Of a DNA stretch of 64,000 bases, positions 26,001-34,128 are shown in pieces. A program made the translations under genes and the position numbers. Location: the NCBI RefSeq assembly GCF_002979655.1, contig NZ_PCPG01000003.1, positions 235,711 through 299,710 on the forward strand. Reading direction: 5' to 3'. Below the pieces are notes generated by a model. The model was not told where the DNA came from. It made no database searches and worked only from the letters and a program-made list of their open reading frames with translations. The DNA comes from Microbacterium sp. MYb45. Its GTDB lineage: Bacteria; Actinomycetota; Actinomycetes; Actinomycetales; Microbacteriaceae. Position 1 is the stretch's first letter, and every line of letters begins with the position of its first letter.

Positions 26001-26356
26001 GCCCGCTGCTGTTCGTCGGCGCTGCGCTCGCCGGGGGAGTCGGCGCGGTGCTGCGATACCTCGTCGACCTCGGCGTCGCACGGCTGGCCGGTCGGCGGTT
26101 CCCGTGGGGGATCCTGCTGGTGAACCTCTCCGGATCCTTCGCGCTGGGCATCGTCACGACCGCACTGCCGGATGCCGCGTTCCTCCTCGGTGCCGGCCTG
26201 CTCGGCGGCTATACGACCTTCAGCACCGCGATGCTCGACACGGTCGCCCTGTGGCGCGACGGCGAGCGCCCGGCATCCGTCTTCAATGCCGTCGGGATGC
26301 TGCTGCTCGGCCTGCTCGCCGCGGGTCTCGGGCTGGCCGTCGGCTCGTTGTTCTGA
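25997..26356 (+). CDS. crcB: CrcB/Fluc fluoride channel subunit 2
   Basis: 119 residues, GTGA overlap with subunit 1. Helix motifs are ILLVNLSGSFALG (conserved Asn) and GGYTTFSTAM. It is the obligate-looking partner of the previous gene; together they would make a heterodimeric channel protecting the cell from fluoride. Confidence 0.9.
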   Translation: MSPLLFVGAALAGGVGAVLRYLVDLGVARLAGRRFPWGILLVNLSGSFALGIVTTALPDAAFLLGAGLLGGYTTFSTAMLDTVALWRDGERPASVFNAVGMLLLGLLAAGLGLAVGSLF

Positions 26357-26384
26357 CCGCTCCCAGCGTCCTCACAATCCGGAA

Positions 26385-26404
26385 ATGTACAAACGTACAT
26401 GTAC
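26385..26404. promoter_or_regulatory. Probable TetR operator
   Basis: ATGTAC-AAAC-GTACAT (26385-26400) is a perfect inverted repeat with 4-nt spacer, overlapping a second palindrome GTACATGTAC (26395-26404). It ends 19 nt before the TetR start, the usual position for autorepression, and would also control the RND pump downstream. Confidence 0.7.
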
Positions 26405-26423
26405 GGATGTCCAGGGGGTTCGG

Positions 26424-27011
26424 ATGGGTGATGGGTCGCGTCGTCGACGTGACCCTGAAGCGCGCCGTCGCGAGATCGTGACCGCGGCCGCCGAGCTCAT
26501 CGTCGAAGTGGGCGCCGAGGCCGTCACCCATCGCAAGGTCGCCGCCCGCGCGGGCGTTCCCCTCGGCGCGACCACCCAGTACTTCGACACCCTCGATGAC
26601 CTCCGCTCGGCCGCCTTCCGCGCGCTCGCCGACGAGGTCGATGCGCGCCTCGACGGCGTCCGGCAGACGATCGCCGACCGCGGGGACAGCCCCGCCGTGA
26701 TCGCCGCGCTCGTGTTCGAGAGCCTCGACGACCACCACGCCGTGCAGGCCGACCGCGCCGTGGTCACCGCGGCCGTGCACGACCCCCGGCTGCGCGAGCT
26801 CGCACGTCATCTCTCCGACCGGCTCGTAGAACTTCTCGAGCCGACCTATGGCGAAGACCGCGCCCGAGCGGCGATGATCTTCATCGACGGCGTCATGTGG
26901 AGCATGCAGATCCGCGACGCCCATCTCGAACAGTCCTTCATCGAGACCGCACTGGCGCGGATCCTCGGAGATTCCGTCTCCACTCCCTCCGCAGCGACAG
27001 CCACACCCTGA
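26424..27011 (+). CDS. TetR-family transcriptional regulator
   Basis: 195 residues. The helix-turn-helix is in the first 60 residues: REIVTAAAELIVEVGAEAVT then RKVAARAGVPLGATTQYF. The ligand domain that follows is variable. AGGGGG precedes ATG 26424. It is co-directional with the RND pump (16 nt gap) and preceded by a palindromic operator, so it very likely represses its own gene and the pump. Confidence 0.88.
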   Translation: MGDGSRRRRDPEARRREIVTAAAELIVEVGAEAVTHRKVAARAGVPLGATTQYFDTLDDLRSAAFRALADEVDARLDGVRQTIADRGDSPAVIAALVFESLDDHHAVQADRAVVTAAVHDPRLRELARHLSDRLVELLEPTYGEDRARAAMIFIDGVMWSMQIRDAHLEQSFIETALARILGDSVSTPSAATATP

Positions 27012-27027
27012 CACCGAGGAAACCGCC

Positions 27028-30000
27028 TTGTCGAAACTCGCCATCCTGAGCCTCAAGAACCGCGCGCTCATCGCCCTGATCACCATCGTCGCGGCGGTGT
27101 TCGGCGGGCTCGCGCTCACCAACCTCAAGCAGGAGCTGATCCCTTCGCTCGAGCTGCCGGCGCTCGTCGTGATGACGACGTACCCCGGTGCCTCGCCGGA
27201 GGTGGTCGAGAACGACGTGTCGACGCCGATCGAGTCGGCGATCCAGGGCGTGCCGGGGTTGGAGTCGACCACGGCCACCAGCACCACGAACGCCTCGATC
27301 GTGCAGGCGATGTTCGCCTACGGCACCAACCTCGCCACCGCCGAGCAGAAGATCCAGCAGGCGATCAACCGCGTCTCCTCGCAGCTGCCGGAAGACGTGG
27401 CCCCGCAGGTGCTGTCTGTCTCCATCGACGACTTCCCGGTGATCCAGGTGGCCGTCACCGGATTCGAGGATGCCGACAACGCGCAGGCCGAGCTCGAATC
27501 CGTCGCGATCCCCGAGCTGGAAGACGTCGATGGCGTGAACGCCGCCGAGATCGTCGGCGGTGTCGGGCAGCGCATCAGCATCACGCCCGACCCCGCCAAG
27601 CTCGCCGCCGAAGGCCAGAGCACGCAGGCGATCAGCAATGCGCTGCAGCAGAACGGCACGCTCTTCCCCGGCGGGGACATCACCGAGAACGGTCAGACGC
27701 TCACGGTGCAGACCGGAGCGAAGATCACCTCGGTCGAAGAGATCGCGGCACTCCCGCTCGTCGGTACCACCTCGACCATCGGTGATGTCGCCACGGTCGT
27801 GCAGGAGTCCGACCCGGTCACCTCGATCTCGCGCGTCGACGGCAAGGACGCGCTCTCGATCTCGATCACCAAGCTCCCCGCCGCGAACACCGTGGAGGTG
27901 TCGAACGGCGTGATCGCCGCGCTCGACACGATCAGCGACGCCTTCCCCGACGCCGATTTCACGATCATCTTCGACCAGGCGCCGTTCATCGTGCAGTCGA
28001 TCGAGACGCTGGCGACCGAGGGCCTGCTCGGCCTGGTGTTCGCGGTGATCGTGATCCTCGTGTTCCTGATGTCGATCCGCTCCACGCTCGTCACCGCCAT
28101 CTCGATCCCGACCAGCGTGCTCATCACCTTCATCGGGCTGCAGGCGTTCGGCTACTCGCTCAACGTGCTGACCCTCGGTGCGCTCACGATCGCGATCGGC
28201 CGCGTGGTCGACGACTCCATCGTGGTGATCGAGAACATCAAACGTCACTACGTCGGCGATGCCGACAAGGGTGATGCGATCCGCCTCGCCGTGCGCGAGG
28301 TCGCCATGGCGATCACGGCATCCACGATCACGACAGTCGCGGTGTTCCTGCCGATCGTCTTCGTCGGCGACATGGTCGGCGAGCTGTTCCGACCGTTCGC
28401 CATGACCGTGACCATCGCCATGGTCGCCTCGCTCCTGGTCGCCCTCACCATCGTCCCGGTGCTCGCGTACTGGTTCCTGAAGCCGGGCAAGGAGCTCGTC
28501 GACGAGCATGGCAACGTCATCGACCCGGAGCACCCGGATGCTCCGCCCACGCAGCTGCAGCGCGTCTACCGGCCGATCCTCGGCTGGACTCTGAAGCACT
28601 CCGGTGTCACGGTGATCCTCGCCGTCGTGGTGCTCGGCGCCACGCTCGCCGCCGCACCGCTCATGAAGATCAACTTCCTGAGCGACTCCGGCCAGAACAC
28701 CATGACCGTCACGCAGGACCTCGGCCCGACCGCGAGCCTGCAGGCGAAGTCGGATGCCGCGGTCGAGGTCGAGGACGCACTCCTCGGCATCGACGGCATC
28801 GAGCACGTGCAGGCCTCGATCGGCACCAGCGGCTCGGCCCTCAGCGACGCGTTCTCGGGCGGAGCGGGTGTCACCTACTCGGTGCTCACCGACGGCGACG
28901 CCGACCAGGAGAAGCTGCGCGCCGACGTGCAGGACGCGATCGACGGACTCGGCGACGACGTGGGCGAGGTGTCGGTCGCGGCATCCGCCGGCTTCGGCTC
29001 GAGCGACATCGAGATCACGGTCACGGCATCCAACGCCGACGACCTGCAGACCGCGACCACCTCGGTCGTCGAGGAGCTCGACGGACGCGACGGCGTCGGC
29101 CAGGTGACCGACAACCTCGCCGCCTCGCTGCCGTACATCGCCGTGGTCGTCGACCGGGATGCAGCCGCCCAGCGCGGTCTCTCCGAGGTCGCGGTCGGCT
29201 CGATCGTCTCGAACACCATGCGTCCGCAGCAGGCCGGATCGGTCGAGATCGACGACACCGCGCTGACCATCTACATCGTCACGCCGGAGCCGCCGACCAC
29301 TGTCCAGGCCCTCAAGGAGCTCGCGATCCCGACCCCGCTCGGCGTCGTGCAGCTGCAGGACATCGCGACGGTCGAGCAGCGCAACGGCCCCACCTCGATC
29401 ACGACCGAGCAGGGGCGCCGGACATCGACGGTCACCGTGCCGCCGGCATCCGACAACCTCGCCACCGCCACGCAGTCGGTGACCGAGGCGCTCGCCGCGG
29501 CCGACCTGCCCGACGGAGCCTCCGCCGAGGTCGGCGGTGTCGCCTCGCAGCAGGCCGACTCGTTCTCGCAGCTCGGACTCGCGATGCTCGCGGCGATCCT
29601 GATCGTCTACGTGGTGATGGTCGCGGTGTTCAAGTCGCTGCGCCAGCCGCTGCTGCTGCTCGTCTCGGTGCCGTTCGCGGCGACCGGCGCGATCCTGCTG
29701 CAGATCGTCACGGGTGTGCCGCTCGGTGTCGCCTCGCTGATCGGTGTGCTGATGCTCATCGGCATCGTGGTGACGAACGCGATCGTGCTCGTCGACCTCG
29801 TGAACCAGTACCGGGAGAAGGGTCTGTCGACCATCGAGGCGGTGAAGGCCGGTGGCGAGAAGCGTCTGCGGCCGATCCTCATGACCGCACTCGCCACGAT
29901 CCTCGCGCTGACGCCGATGGCTCTCGGCATCACCGGTCACGGCGGGTTCATCTCGCAGCCGCTGGCGATCGTCGTGATCGGCGGCCTGCTCTCCTCGACC

Positions 30001-30240
30001 GTGCTGACGCTGATCGTGCTGCCCACCCTCTACAACCTCGTCGAGGGTGCCAGGGAGCGGCGGGCCGCACGGAAGGCCGGAGGATCGGATGCCGGCGGAG
30101 CGCCGAAGCCGGATGCTCCCGTCGACCCCGACACGTCCGGTGCCGCGGTGGCTCCGGCCGGATCGGTGCTGATCGACGCGTCCGGCCTGCCGCACGCGCC
30201 GCAGCTCACGCGGCGCGAGCTGCGCGACCGCGGGGAGTAG
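27028..30240 (+). CDS. RND-family efflux pump (AcrB-like, single subunit)
   Basis: 1070 residues from TTG 27028 (CCGAGGA ribosome site). Typical AcrB architecture: first helix then the periplasmic-side sequence QELIPSLELPALVVMTTYPGAS (shortened here: QELIPSLELPAL and YPGASPEVVEND), FDQAPFIVQSIETL before helices 2-6, GRVVDDSIVVIENIKRH in the fourth helix with the proton-relay Asp pair, and MAALATILALTP-type motif at 29880-29920. In Gram-positives such pumps act without an outer-membrane channel. The tail is polar with LTRRELRDRGE. Substrate unknown; the TetR partner suggests drug or metabolite export. Confidence 0.88.
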   Translation: MSKLAILSLKNRALIALITIVAAVFGGLALTNLKQELIPSLELPALVVMTTYPGASPEVVENDVSTPIESAIQGVPGLESTTATSTTNASIVQAMFAYGTNLATAEQKIQQAINRVSSQLPEDVAPQVLSVSIDDFPVIQVAVTGFEDADNAQAELESVAIPELEDVDGVNAAEIVGGVGQRISITPDPAKLAAEGQSTQAISNALQQNGTLFPGGDITENGQTLTVQTGAKITSVEEIAALPLVGTTSTIGDVATVVQESDPVTSISRVDGKDALSISITKLPAANTVEVSNGVIAALDTISDAFPDADFTIIFDQAPFIVQSIETLATEGLLGLVFAVIVILVFLMSIRSTLVTAISIPTSVLITFIGLQAFGYSLNVLTLGALTIAIGRVVDDSIVVIENIKRHYVGDADKGDAIRLAVREVAMAITASTITTVAVFLPIVFVGDMVGELFRPFAMTVTIAMVASLLVALTIVPVLAYWFLKPGKELVDEHGNVIDPEHPDAPPTQLQRVYRPILGWTLKHSGVTVILAVVVLGATLAAAPLMKINFLSDSGQNTMTVTQDLGPTASLQAKSDAAVEVEDALLGIDGIEHVQASIGTSGSALSDAFSGGAGVTYSVLTDGDADQEKLRADVQDAIDGLGDDVGEVSVAASAGFGSSDIEITVTASNADDLQTATTSVVEELDGRDGVGQVTDNLAASLPYIAVVVDRDAAAQRGLSEVAVGSIVSNTMRPQQAGSVEIDDTALTIYIVTPEPPTTVQALKELAIPTPLGVVQLQDIATVEQRNGPTSITTEQGRRTSTVTVPPASDNLATATQSVTEALAAADLPDGASAEVGGVASQQADSFSQLGLAMLAAILIVYVVMVAVFKSLRQPLLLLVSVPFAATGAILLQIVTGVPLGVASLIGVLMLIGIVVTNAIVLVDLVNQYREKGLSTIEAVKAGGEKRLRPILMTALATILALTPMALGITGHGGFISQPLAIVVIGGLLSSTVLTLIVLPTLYNLVEGARERRAARKAGGSDAGGAPKPDAPVDPDTSGAAVAPAGSVLIDASGLPHAPQLTRRELRDRGE

Positions 30241-30277
30241 TTCCCGTCCGGCGGGCGTGCGGTCTCGCCCGCCAGCT

Positions 30278-30363
30278 GTTCACAACTCCGCAGAAAGGCC
30301 CCGGATCCGCATCCACATGCGCGATCCGGGGCCTTTCGGCTCGGTTATTGAGGAGTTGTGAAC
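30278..30363. terminator. Bidirectional terminator with an outer inverted repeat
   Basis: The inner hairpin pairs AAAGGCCCCGGATC (30294-30307) with 30323-30336, ending in TTT. An outer perfect 12-bp inverted repeat, GTTCACAACTCC at 30278-30289 and its complement at 30352-30363, flanks it. It lies between convergent genes (RND pump and aldose epimerase). Confidence 0.85.
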
Positions 30364-30392
30364 GGCCCGACCCTGCGACGAGTCGGAACAGA

Positions 30393-31289
30393 TCAGCCGA
30401 GGGCGATGCCCCAGTGCAGGGTCCAGGTCTCGCCGGGCGCGAGACGACGGATGCCGAGGCCGCTGTTCAGCGCATCGGCGGGCGCGGTCATCGGCTCGAT
30501 CGCGACCGCGAGGCTCTGCCCCGGGTAGGCGGGCGTCGTGTACACCTGCACGTAGTCGAAGCCCTCGCCCTGCCACAGGGTCACGCGGCGGCCGTCGGGT
30601 GCCGTGAGCGAGTGCCGCACTCGGCCGTCGGCGTCGCGAGCGAGGTCGGTGAACCCGGTGTCGAGGGTGACGTCGCCCAGCCGCGCCCCGTCGCGCAGGG
30701 TGGCTTCGGCGGGACGGGTGCCGGTGGGGAGCATCCGCTCGTCGGTCGTGAACGCCGTCTCCGCGGGGACACGCAGCACCAGGTCATGCGGGTCGACGTC
30801 GCCGATCGTCACGAAGGGATGCGTGCCGAGGGCGACCGGTGCGGGCGTCGCCGAGCGGTTGGTGAGCGTGTGCGTGACCTCGATGCCGTCGGGCGTGAGC
30901 GTGTAGGTCACGGCGGTCTCGATCAGGTACGGGTAGCCGGTCTGGGGCACGATCGTCGCCCGCAGCACGGCTTCGGCGTCGGTGTGCGACACCTCGTACG
31001 CCGTGAAGCGCAGCAGGCCGTGACTCGCATTGTTCAGCTTCGGCTCGGTGATCGCGAGCAGGCGCGGGGTTCCGTCGTCATCCCACCGACCGTCGCGCAC
31101 GCGGTTCGGCCACGGGGCGAGGACCACGCCGGAACAGGCGGGCGTCGGCTGATCGAGCGGGTATGGAGGGACGAGGTCGACGCCGCCGAGGCGCAGCGAC
31201 CGCAGAGACGCGCCGACCTGCGCGATCTGGGCGGTCGCATCGCCGAGTCGGAGGATGATCTGGGCGCCGGTGGGGGATGCGGAAGTCAC
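30393..31289 (-). CDS. Aldose 1-epimerase family protein
   Basis: 298 residues from GTG 31289. Motifs are GVVLAPWPNRVRDG, NASHGLLRFTAYEV with the catalytic-position histidine, and GTHPFVTIG; the glutamate late in the protein is in AIEPMTAPADALN. The family interconverts sugar anomers (GalM/YihR-like). A -10 box TACGAT 6 nt upstream makes this start leaderless and much better supported than the longer frame from 31367, whose extra residues look non-conserved. Confidence 0.85.
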   Translation of the reverse strand: MTSASPTGAQIILRLGDATAQIAQVGASLRSLRLGGVDLVPPYPLDQPTPACSGVVLAPWPNRVRDGRWDDDGTPRLLAITEPKLNNASHGLLRFTAYEVSHTDAEAVLRATIVPQTGYPYLIETAVTYTLTPDGIEVTHTLTNRSATPAPVALGTHPFVTIGDVDPHDLVLRVPAETAFTTDERMLPTGTRPAEATLRDGARLGDVTLDTGFTDLARDADGRVRHSLTAPDGRRVTLWQGEGFDYVQVYTTPAYPGQSLAVAIEPMTAPADALNSGLGIRRLAPGETWTLHWGIALG

Positions 31290-31295
31290 TTCGAC

Positions 31296-31301
31296 ATCGT
31301 A
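31296..31301 (-). promoter_or_regulatory. -10 box of the leaderless aldose epimerase gene
   Basis: TACGAT on the minus strand, then 6 nt, then GTG 31289. No ribosome site is visible. Confidence 0.55.
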
Positions 31302-31340
31302 CGGCCACCCCCGCGTCGGCACTCTCTCAGGCGCGTCGGC

Positions 31341-31571
31341 TACACTTGTGCGGTCGGCTTCGGACACCCGCGCGTTGGCGCGGACGTTTTATGTGTGTGA
31401 AGTGTGAGTCCAGGGGCCGATGGTGAGCGTCGCTCGACGCTAATCAACCATCACATGAATGGCCCCGGCCGCTGACAGTCCGGAACCCCGCTGGTCGCAT
31501 CCGACCACGCGCAGGGTGCTCGCGCGTGTGCGCGGCGCTGTTCTCGTGCGAGAACACAGAAAGACAACGCA
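31341..31571 (+). promoter_or_regulatory. Long structured 5' leader of the DEAD-box helicase gene
   Basis: TACACT at 31341-31346 is a candidate -10, which gives a leader of about 220 nt. It contains three nested inverted repeats: GGGGCC (31413-31418) with GGCCCC (31461-31466), GATGGT with ACCATC (31447-31452), and AGCGTC (31426) with GACGCT (31436). A second hairpin GTTCTCG-TG-CGAGAAC is at 31540-31555, 16 nt before ATG. Long leaders are known for cold-shock RNA helicases. Confidence 0.55.
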
Positions 31572-33866
31572 ATGCCCAAGAACAAGAAGCCCCGCGGCGG
31601 ACGTCCCGCCGCCAACTTCGAGCCGCGCTACGGCGCCAAGAAGACCTCCTTCCACGACCGCCACAACGGCGGCCCCGCCCGTGACGGTGCGCGCGACGAG
31701 CGTGGTGCCCGCGCGGATGCCGGCGACCGCCGCTCCGCCCCCGCCGCCGGCGGCTACGACCGTCGTCCCGGCAGCCGCAGTGCCGGTCACCGCGGCTACC
31801 GCCCGGCCGAGGCCGAGTCGGGCGCGCCCAAGCAGCGCTGGAACGCTTCCGAGCGTGCCGGCCGCGACGAGGCCCGGGGCATCCGCAACCGCGCCGAGTC
31901 CGGACGCCGCGAGGCACCGCACCACCGCAACGACGAGCGCTCCGAGCGTCCTCGCTACAACGACCGGCCCAGCGCCGGCGGCCGTTTCGACGACCGTCCG
32001 CGTCGGGATGACCGTGGCGGACAGCGTCCGACCGGTCAGCGCCCGACCGGTCCCGGAACCTACCGCGACGAGCGCGGCGGCGACCGCCCCCGCTTCGACC
32101 GCGACGACCGCTCGCGTCGTGACGACCGTGGCGCCGGCACCCAGCGTCAGGGCTTCCGCGACAACGACCACCGCGATGGCGGGCGTCCGGTCCGCGACGA
32201 CCGCCGTGGTGGCGAGCGTCCCCGGTTCAACAGCGACCGTGGTGCCGAGCGCCCCCGGTTCAACAGTGACCGTGGCACCGAGCGCCCCCGGTTCGACCGC
32301 GACGAGCGTCCGCGTCGTGACGACCGCGGCGGCGACCGTGCCCGCAGCAACGACCGTGGCGCCGACCGCGGCGGCGAGCGTTCGTACGACGCCGACCGCG
32401 CCCGTCGGGCCTTCGACCGCGACCGCACGCAGCGCTCGTACGAGGGCGGCCGTGACGAGCGTTCGCGTCCGTCGACCGGTGGCGCGTACCGCACCGAGCG
32501 TCCGCGCCCGCTGACCTCCGACACCCGTGGGCGTCCGGCGCGCAACGAGCGCCCGAGCCGCAACGACTGGAACGCCACCAGCCGGCCCGAGTCGACCGGA
32601 GCGAAGTTCACTCCGGGCGACGACGTCGTGCACGAGCGCCTCGAGGCGAAGTCCGTCGCAGCCGTCGAGGTCGACGGTGTGACCTTCGGCGACCTCGGTC
32701 TCGGCTCGAACATCGTCGACACCCTCGTCGGCATGGGCGCGGCGACGCCGTTCCCGATCCAGGCCGCCAGCATCCCGGCCGTCCTCGCCGGGCGCGACGT
32801 GCTCGCCCGCGGTCGCACCGGCTCGGGCAAGACCATCGCCTTCGGTGCGCCGCTCGTCGAGCGCGTGCTGCAGTCGCAGGCCGGCAAGCGCCGTGAGTTC
32901 GGACGGTCGCCGCGCGCGATCATTCTCGCTCCGACGCGCGAGCTCGCGCTGCAGATCGACCGCACGATCCAGCCGATCGCCCGCAGCGTCGGCCTCTTCA
33001 CCACGCAGATCTACGGTGGTGTCCCGCAGGGTCGCCAGGTCGGTGCGCTGAAGAAGGGCGTCGACATCGTGATCGGCACCCCCGGTCGCGTCGAAGACCT
33101 CATCAACCAGGGCAAGCTCGACCTCTCGGACTGCCGCATCGCGGTGCTCGACGAGGCCGACCACATGTGCGAGCTCGGATTCGTCGAGCCCGTGCAGCGC
33201 ATCCTGCGTCACACCGCAGACGGCAGCCAGAAGCTGCTGTTCTCGGCCACGCTCGACCGCGAGGTCGCGGCTCTCGTCGACGAGTTCCTCGTCGACCCGG
33301 CCGTGTACGAGGTCGCCGGTGAAGACCAGGACTCCAGCACGATCGAGCACCGCGTGCTCGTGATCGAGCACCGCGACAAGGCCGACATCCTCACGTCGCT
33401 CGTCGACCGTGCCGGCAAGACGCTGGTCTTCGCCCGCACGCGTGCCTATGCCGACATGCTCGCCGAGCAGTTCGACGACGCCGGCATCCCGGCCGTCTCG
33501 CTGCACGGCGACCTGAACCAGGCCAAGCGCACGCGCAACCTCGAGCGCCTGACCTCGGGTCGCGTGAACGTGCTCGTCGCCACGGATGTCGCCGCCCGCG
33601 GCATCCACGTCGACGACATCGACCTGGTCGTCCAGGCCGACGCTCCCGACGAGTACAAGACGTACCTGCACCGCTCGGGCCGTACCGGCCGCGCGGGTCG
33701 TTCGGGTCGTGTCGTCACGCTGATCACGCGTCAGCGTCAGCGTCGCATGACCGAGCTGCTCGACCGCGCCGAGATCGACGCGCCGTTCGAGAACGCGCGC
33801 CTCGACGACGACGTGATCGAGGAGATCGCCGGTCGCGTGCCGACCGCGGCCGACCTCACCGCCTGA
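31572..33866 (+). CDS. DEAD-box RNA helicase with long Arg/Asp/Gly-rich N-terminal tail
   Basis: 764 residues. Helicase motifs in order: FPIQAASIP (Q), ARGRTGSGKT (I), APTRELALQ (Ia), LDEADHM (II), LFSATLD (III), ATDVAARGIHVDDIDLV (V) and HRSGRTGRAGRSG (VI). The core starts near residue 365. The first ~340 residues are low complexity, with repeats such as ERPRFNSDRG and RRDDRG, likely disordered and RNA-binding. It unwinds RNA in ribosome assembly or mRNA decay, possibly as a cold-shock helicase. The long leader supports post-transcriptional control. Confidence 0.92.
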   Translation: MPKNKKPRGGRPAANFEPRYGAKKTSFHDRHNGGPARDGARDERGARADAGDRRSAPAAGGYDRRPGSRSAGHRGYRPAEAESGAPKQRWNASERAGRDEARGIRNRAESGRREAPHHRNDERSERPRYNDRPSAGGRFDDRPRRDDRGGQRPTGQRPTGPGTYRDERGGDRPRFDRDDRSRRDDRGAGTQRQGFRDNDHRDGGRPVRDDRRGGERPRFNSDRGAERPRFNSDRGTERPRFDRDERPRRDDRGGDRARSNDRGADRGGERSYDADRARRAFDRDRTQRSYEGGRDERSRPSTGGAYRTERPRPLTSDTRGRPARNERPSRNDWNATSRPESTGAKFTPGDDVVHERLEAKSVAAVEVDGVTFGDLGLGSNIVDTLVGMGAATPFPIQAASIPAVLAGRDVLARGRTGSGKTIAFGAPLVERVLQSQAGKRREFGRSPRAIILAPTRELALQIDRTIQPIARSVGLFTTQIYGGVPQGRQVGALKKGVDIVIGTPGRVEDLINQGKLDLSDCRIAVLDEADHMCELGFVEPVQRILRHTADGSQKLLFSATLDREVAALVDEFLVDPAVYEVAGEDQDSSTIEHRVLVIEHRDKADILTSLVDRAGKTLVFARTRAYADMLAEQFDDAGIPAVSLHGDLNQAKRTRNLERLTSGRVNVLVATDVAARGIHVDDIDLVVQADAPDEYKTYLHRSGRTGRAGRSGRVVTLITRQRQRRMTELLDRAEIDAPFENARLDDDVIEEIAGRVPTAADLTA

Positions 33867-33877
33867 GTCTCGCTCAC

Positions 33878-33915
33878 CAGAGGTCCCGTCCCGCTTCCGC
33901 GGTCCGGGGCCTCTG
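33878..33915 (+). terminator. Terminator hairpin after the helicase
   Basis: CAGAGGTCCCG (33878-33888) pairs with CGGGGCCTCTG (33905-33915) over 11 bp with one G-T pair. The T run is weak. Confidence 0.65.
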
Positions 33916-33917
33916 TC

Positions 33918-33953
33918 GTGTCCGCGCCCCGCGTTGTGTCCGCGCCCCGCGTT
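33918..33953. repeat. Perfect tandem duplication of 18 bp
   Basis: GTGTCCGCGCCCCGCGTT occurs twice back to back (33918-33935 and 33936-33953), directly between the helicase terminator and the palindromic element. Confidence 0.85.
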
Positions 33954-33961
33954 GTGCGCGT

Positions 33962-34040
33962 CGAGTGCACGGGATGCTGCCGAGTGCACGGCGTACCCGC
34001 GTGAAGAAGCCGTGCGTTCGGCGCGAAGCCGTGCACTCGA
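33962..34040. repeat. 79-bp palindromic repeat element, copy 2
   Basis: It starts CGAGTGCACGGGATGCTG and ends CCGTGCACTCG, with the same four-box layout as 21655-21734 but different spacer bases. Both copies lie in gene-free gaps near accessory sequence. Confidence 0.7.
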
Positions 34041-34116
34041 CGCGCACGGCGAGCGCGAGCACGAGCACGAAACCGAATGGGGAGTTGTGCCCATCGGCGG
34101 CTCACGCGTTTGTGCA

Positions 34117-34122
34117 TACGAT
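34117..34122 (+). promoter_or_regulatory. -10 box of the leaderless lipoprotein gene
   Basis: TACGAT, then 6 nt (GGAGTA), then ATG 34129. Confidence 0.6.
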
Positions 34123-34128
34123 GGAGTA

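Noticed and set aside
26938..30195. 1085-codon open frame on the minus strand opposite the RND pump
   Set aside because: It mirrors the conserved AcrB-like gene in high-GC DNA, its translation is dominated by Arg, His, Asp and Gly, and it has no recognisable domain.
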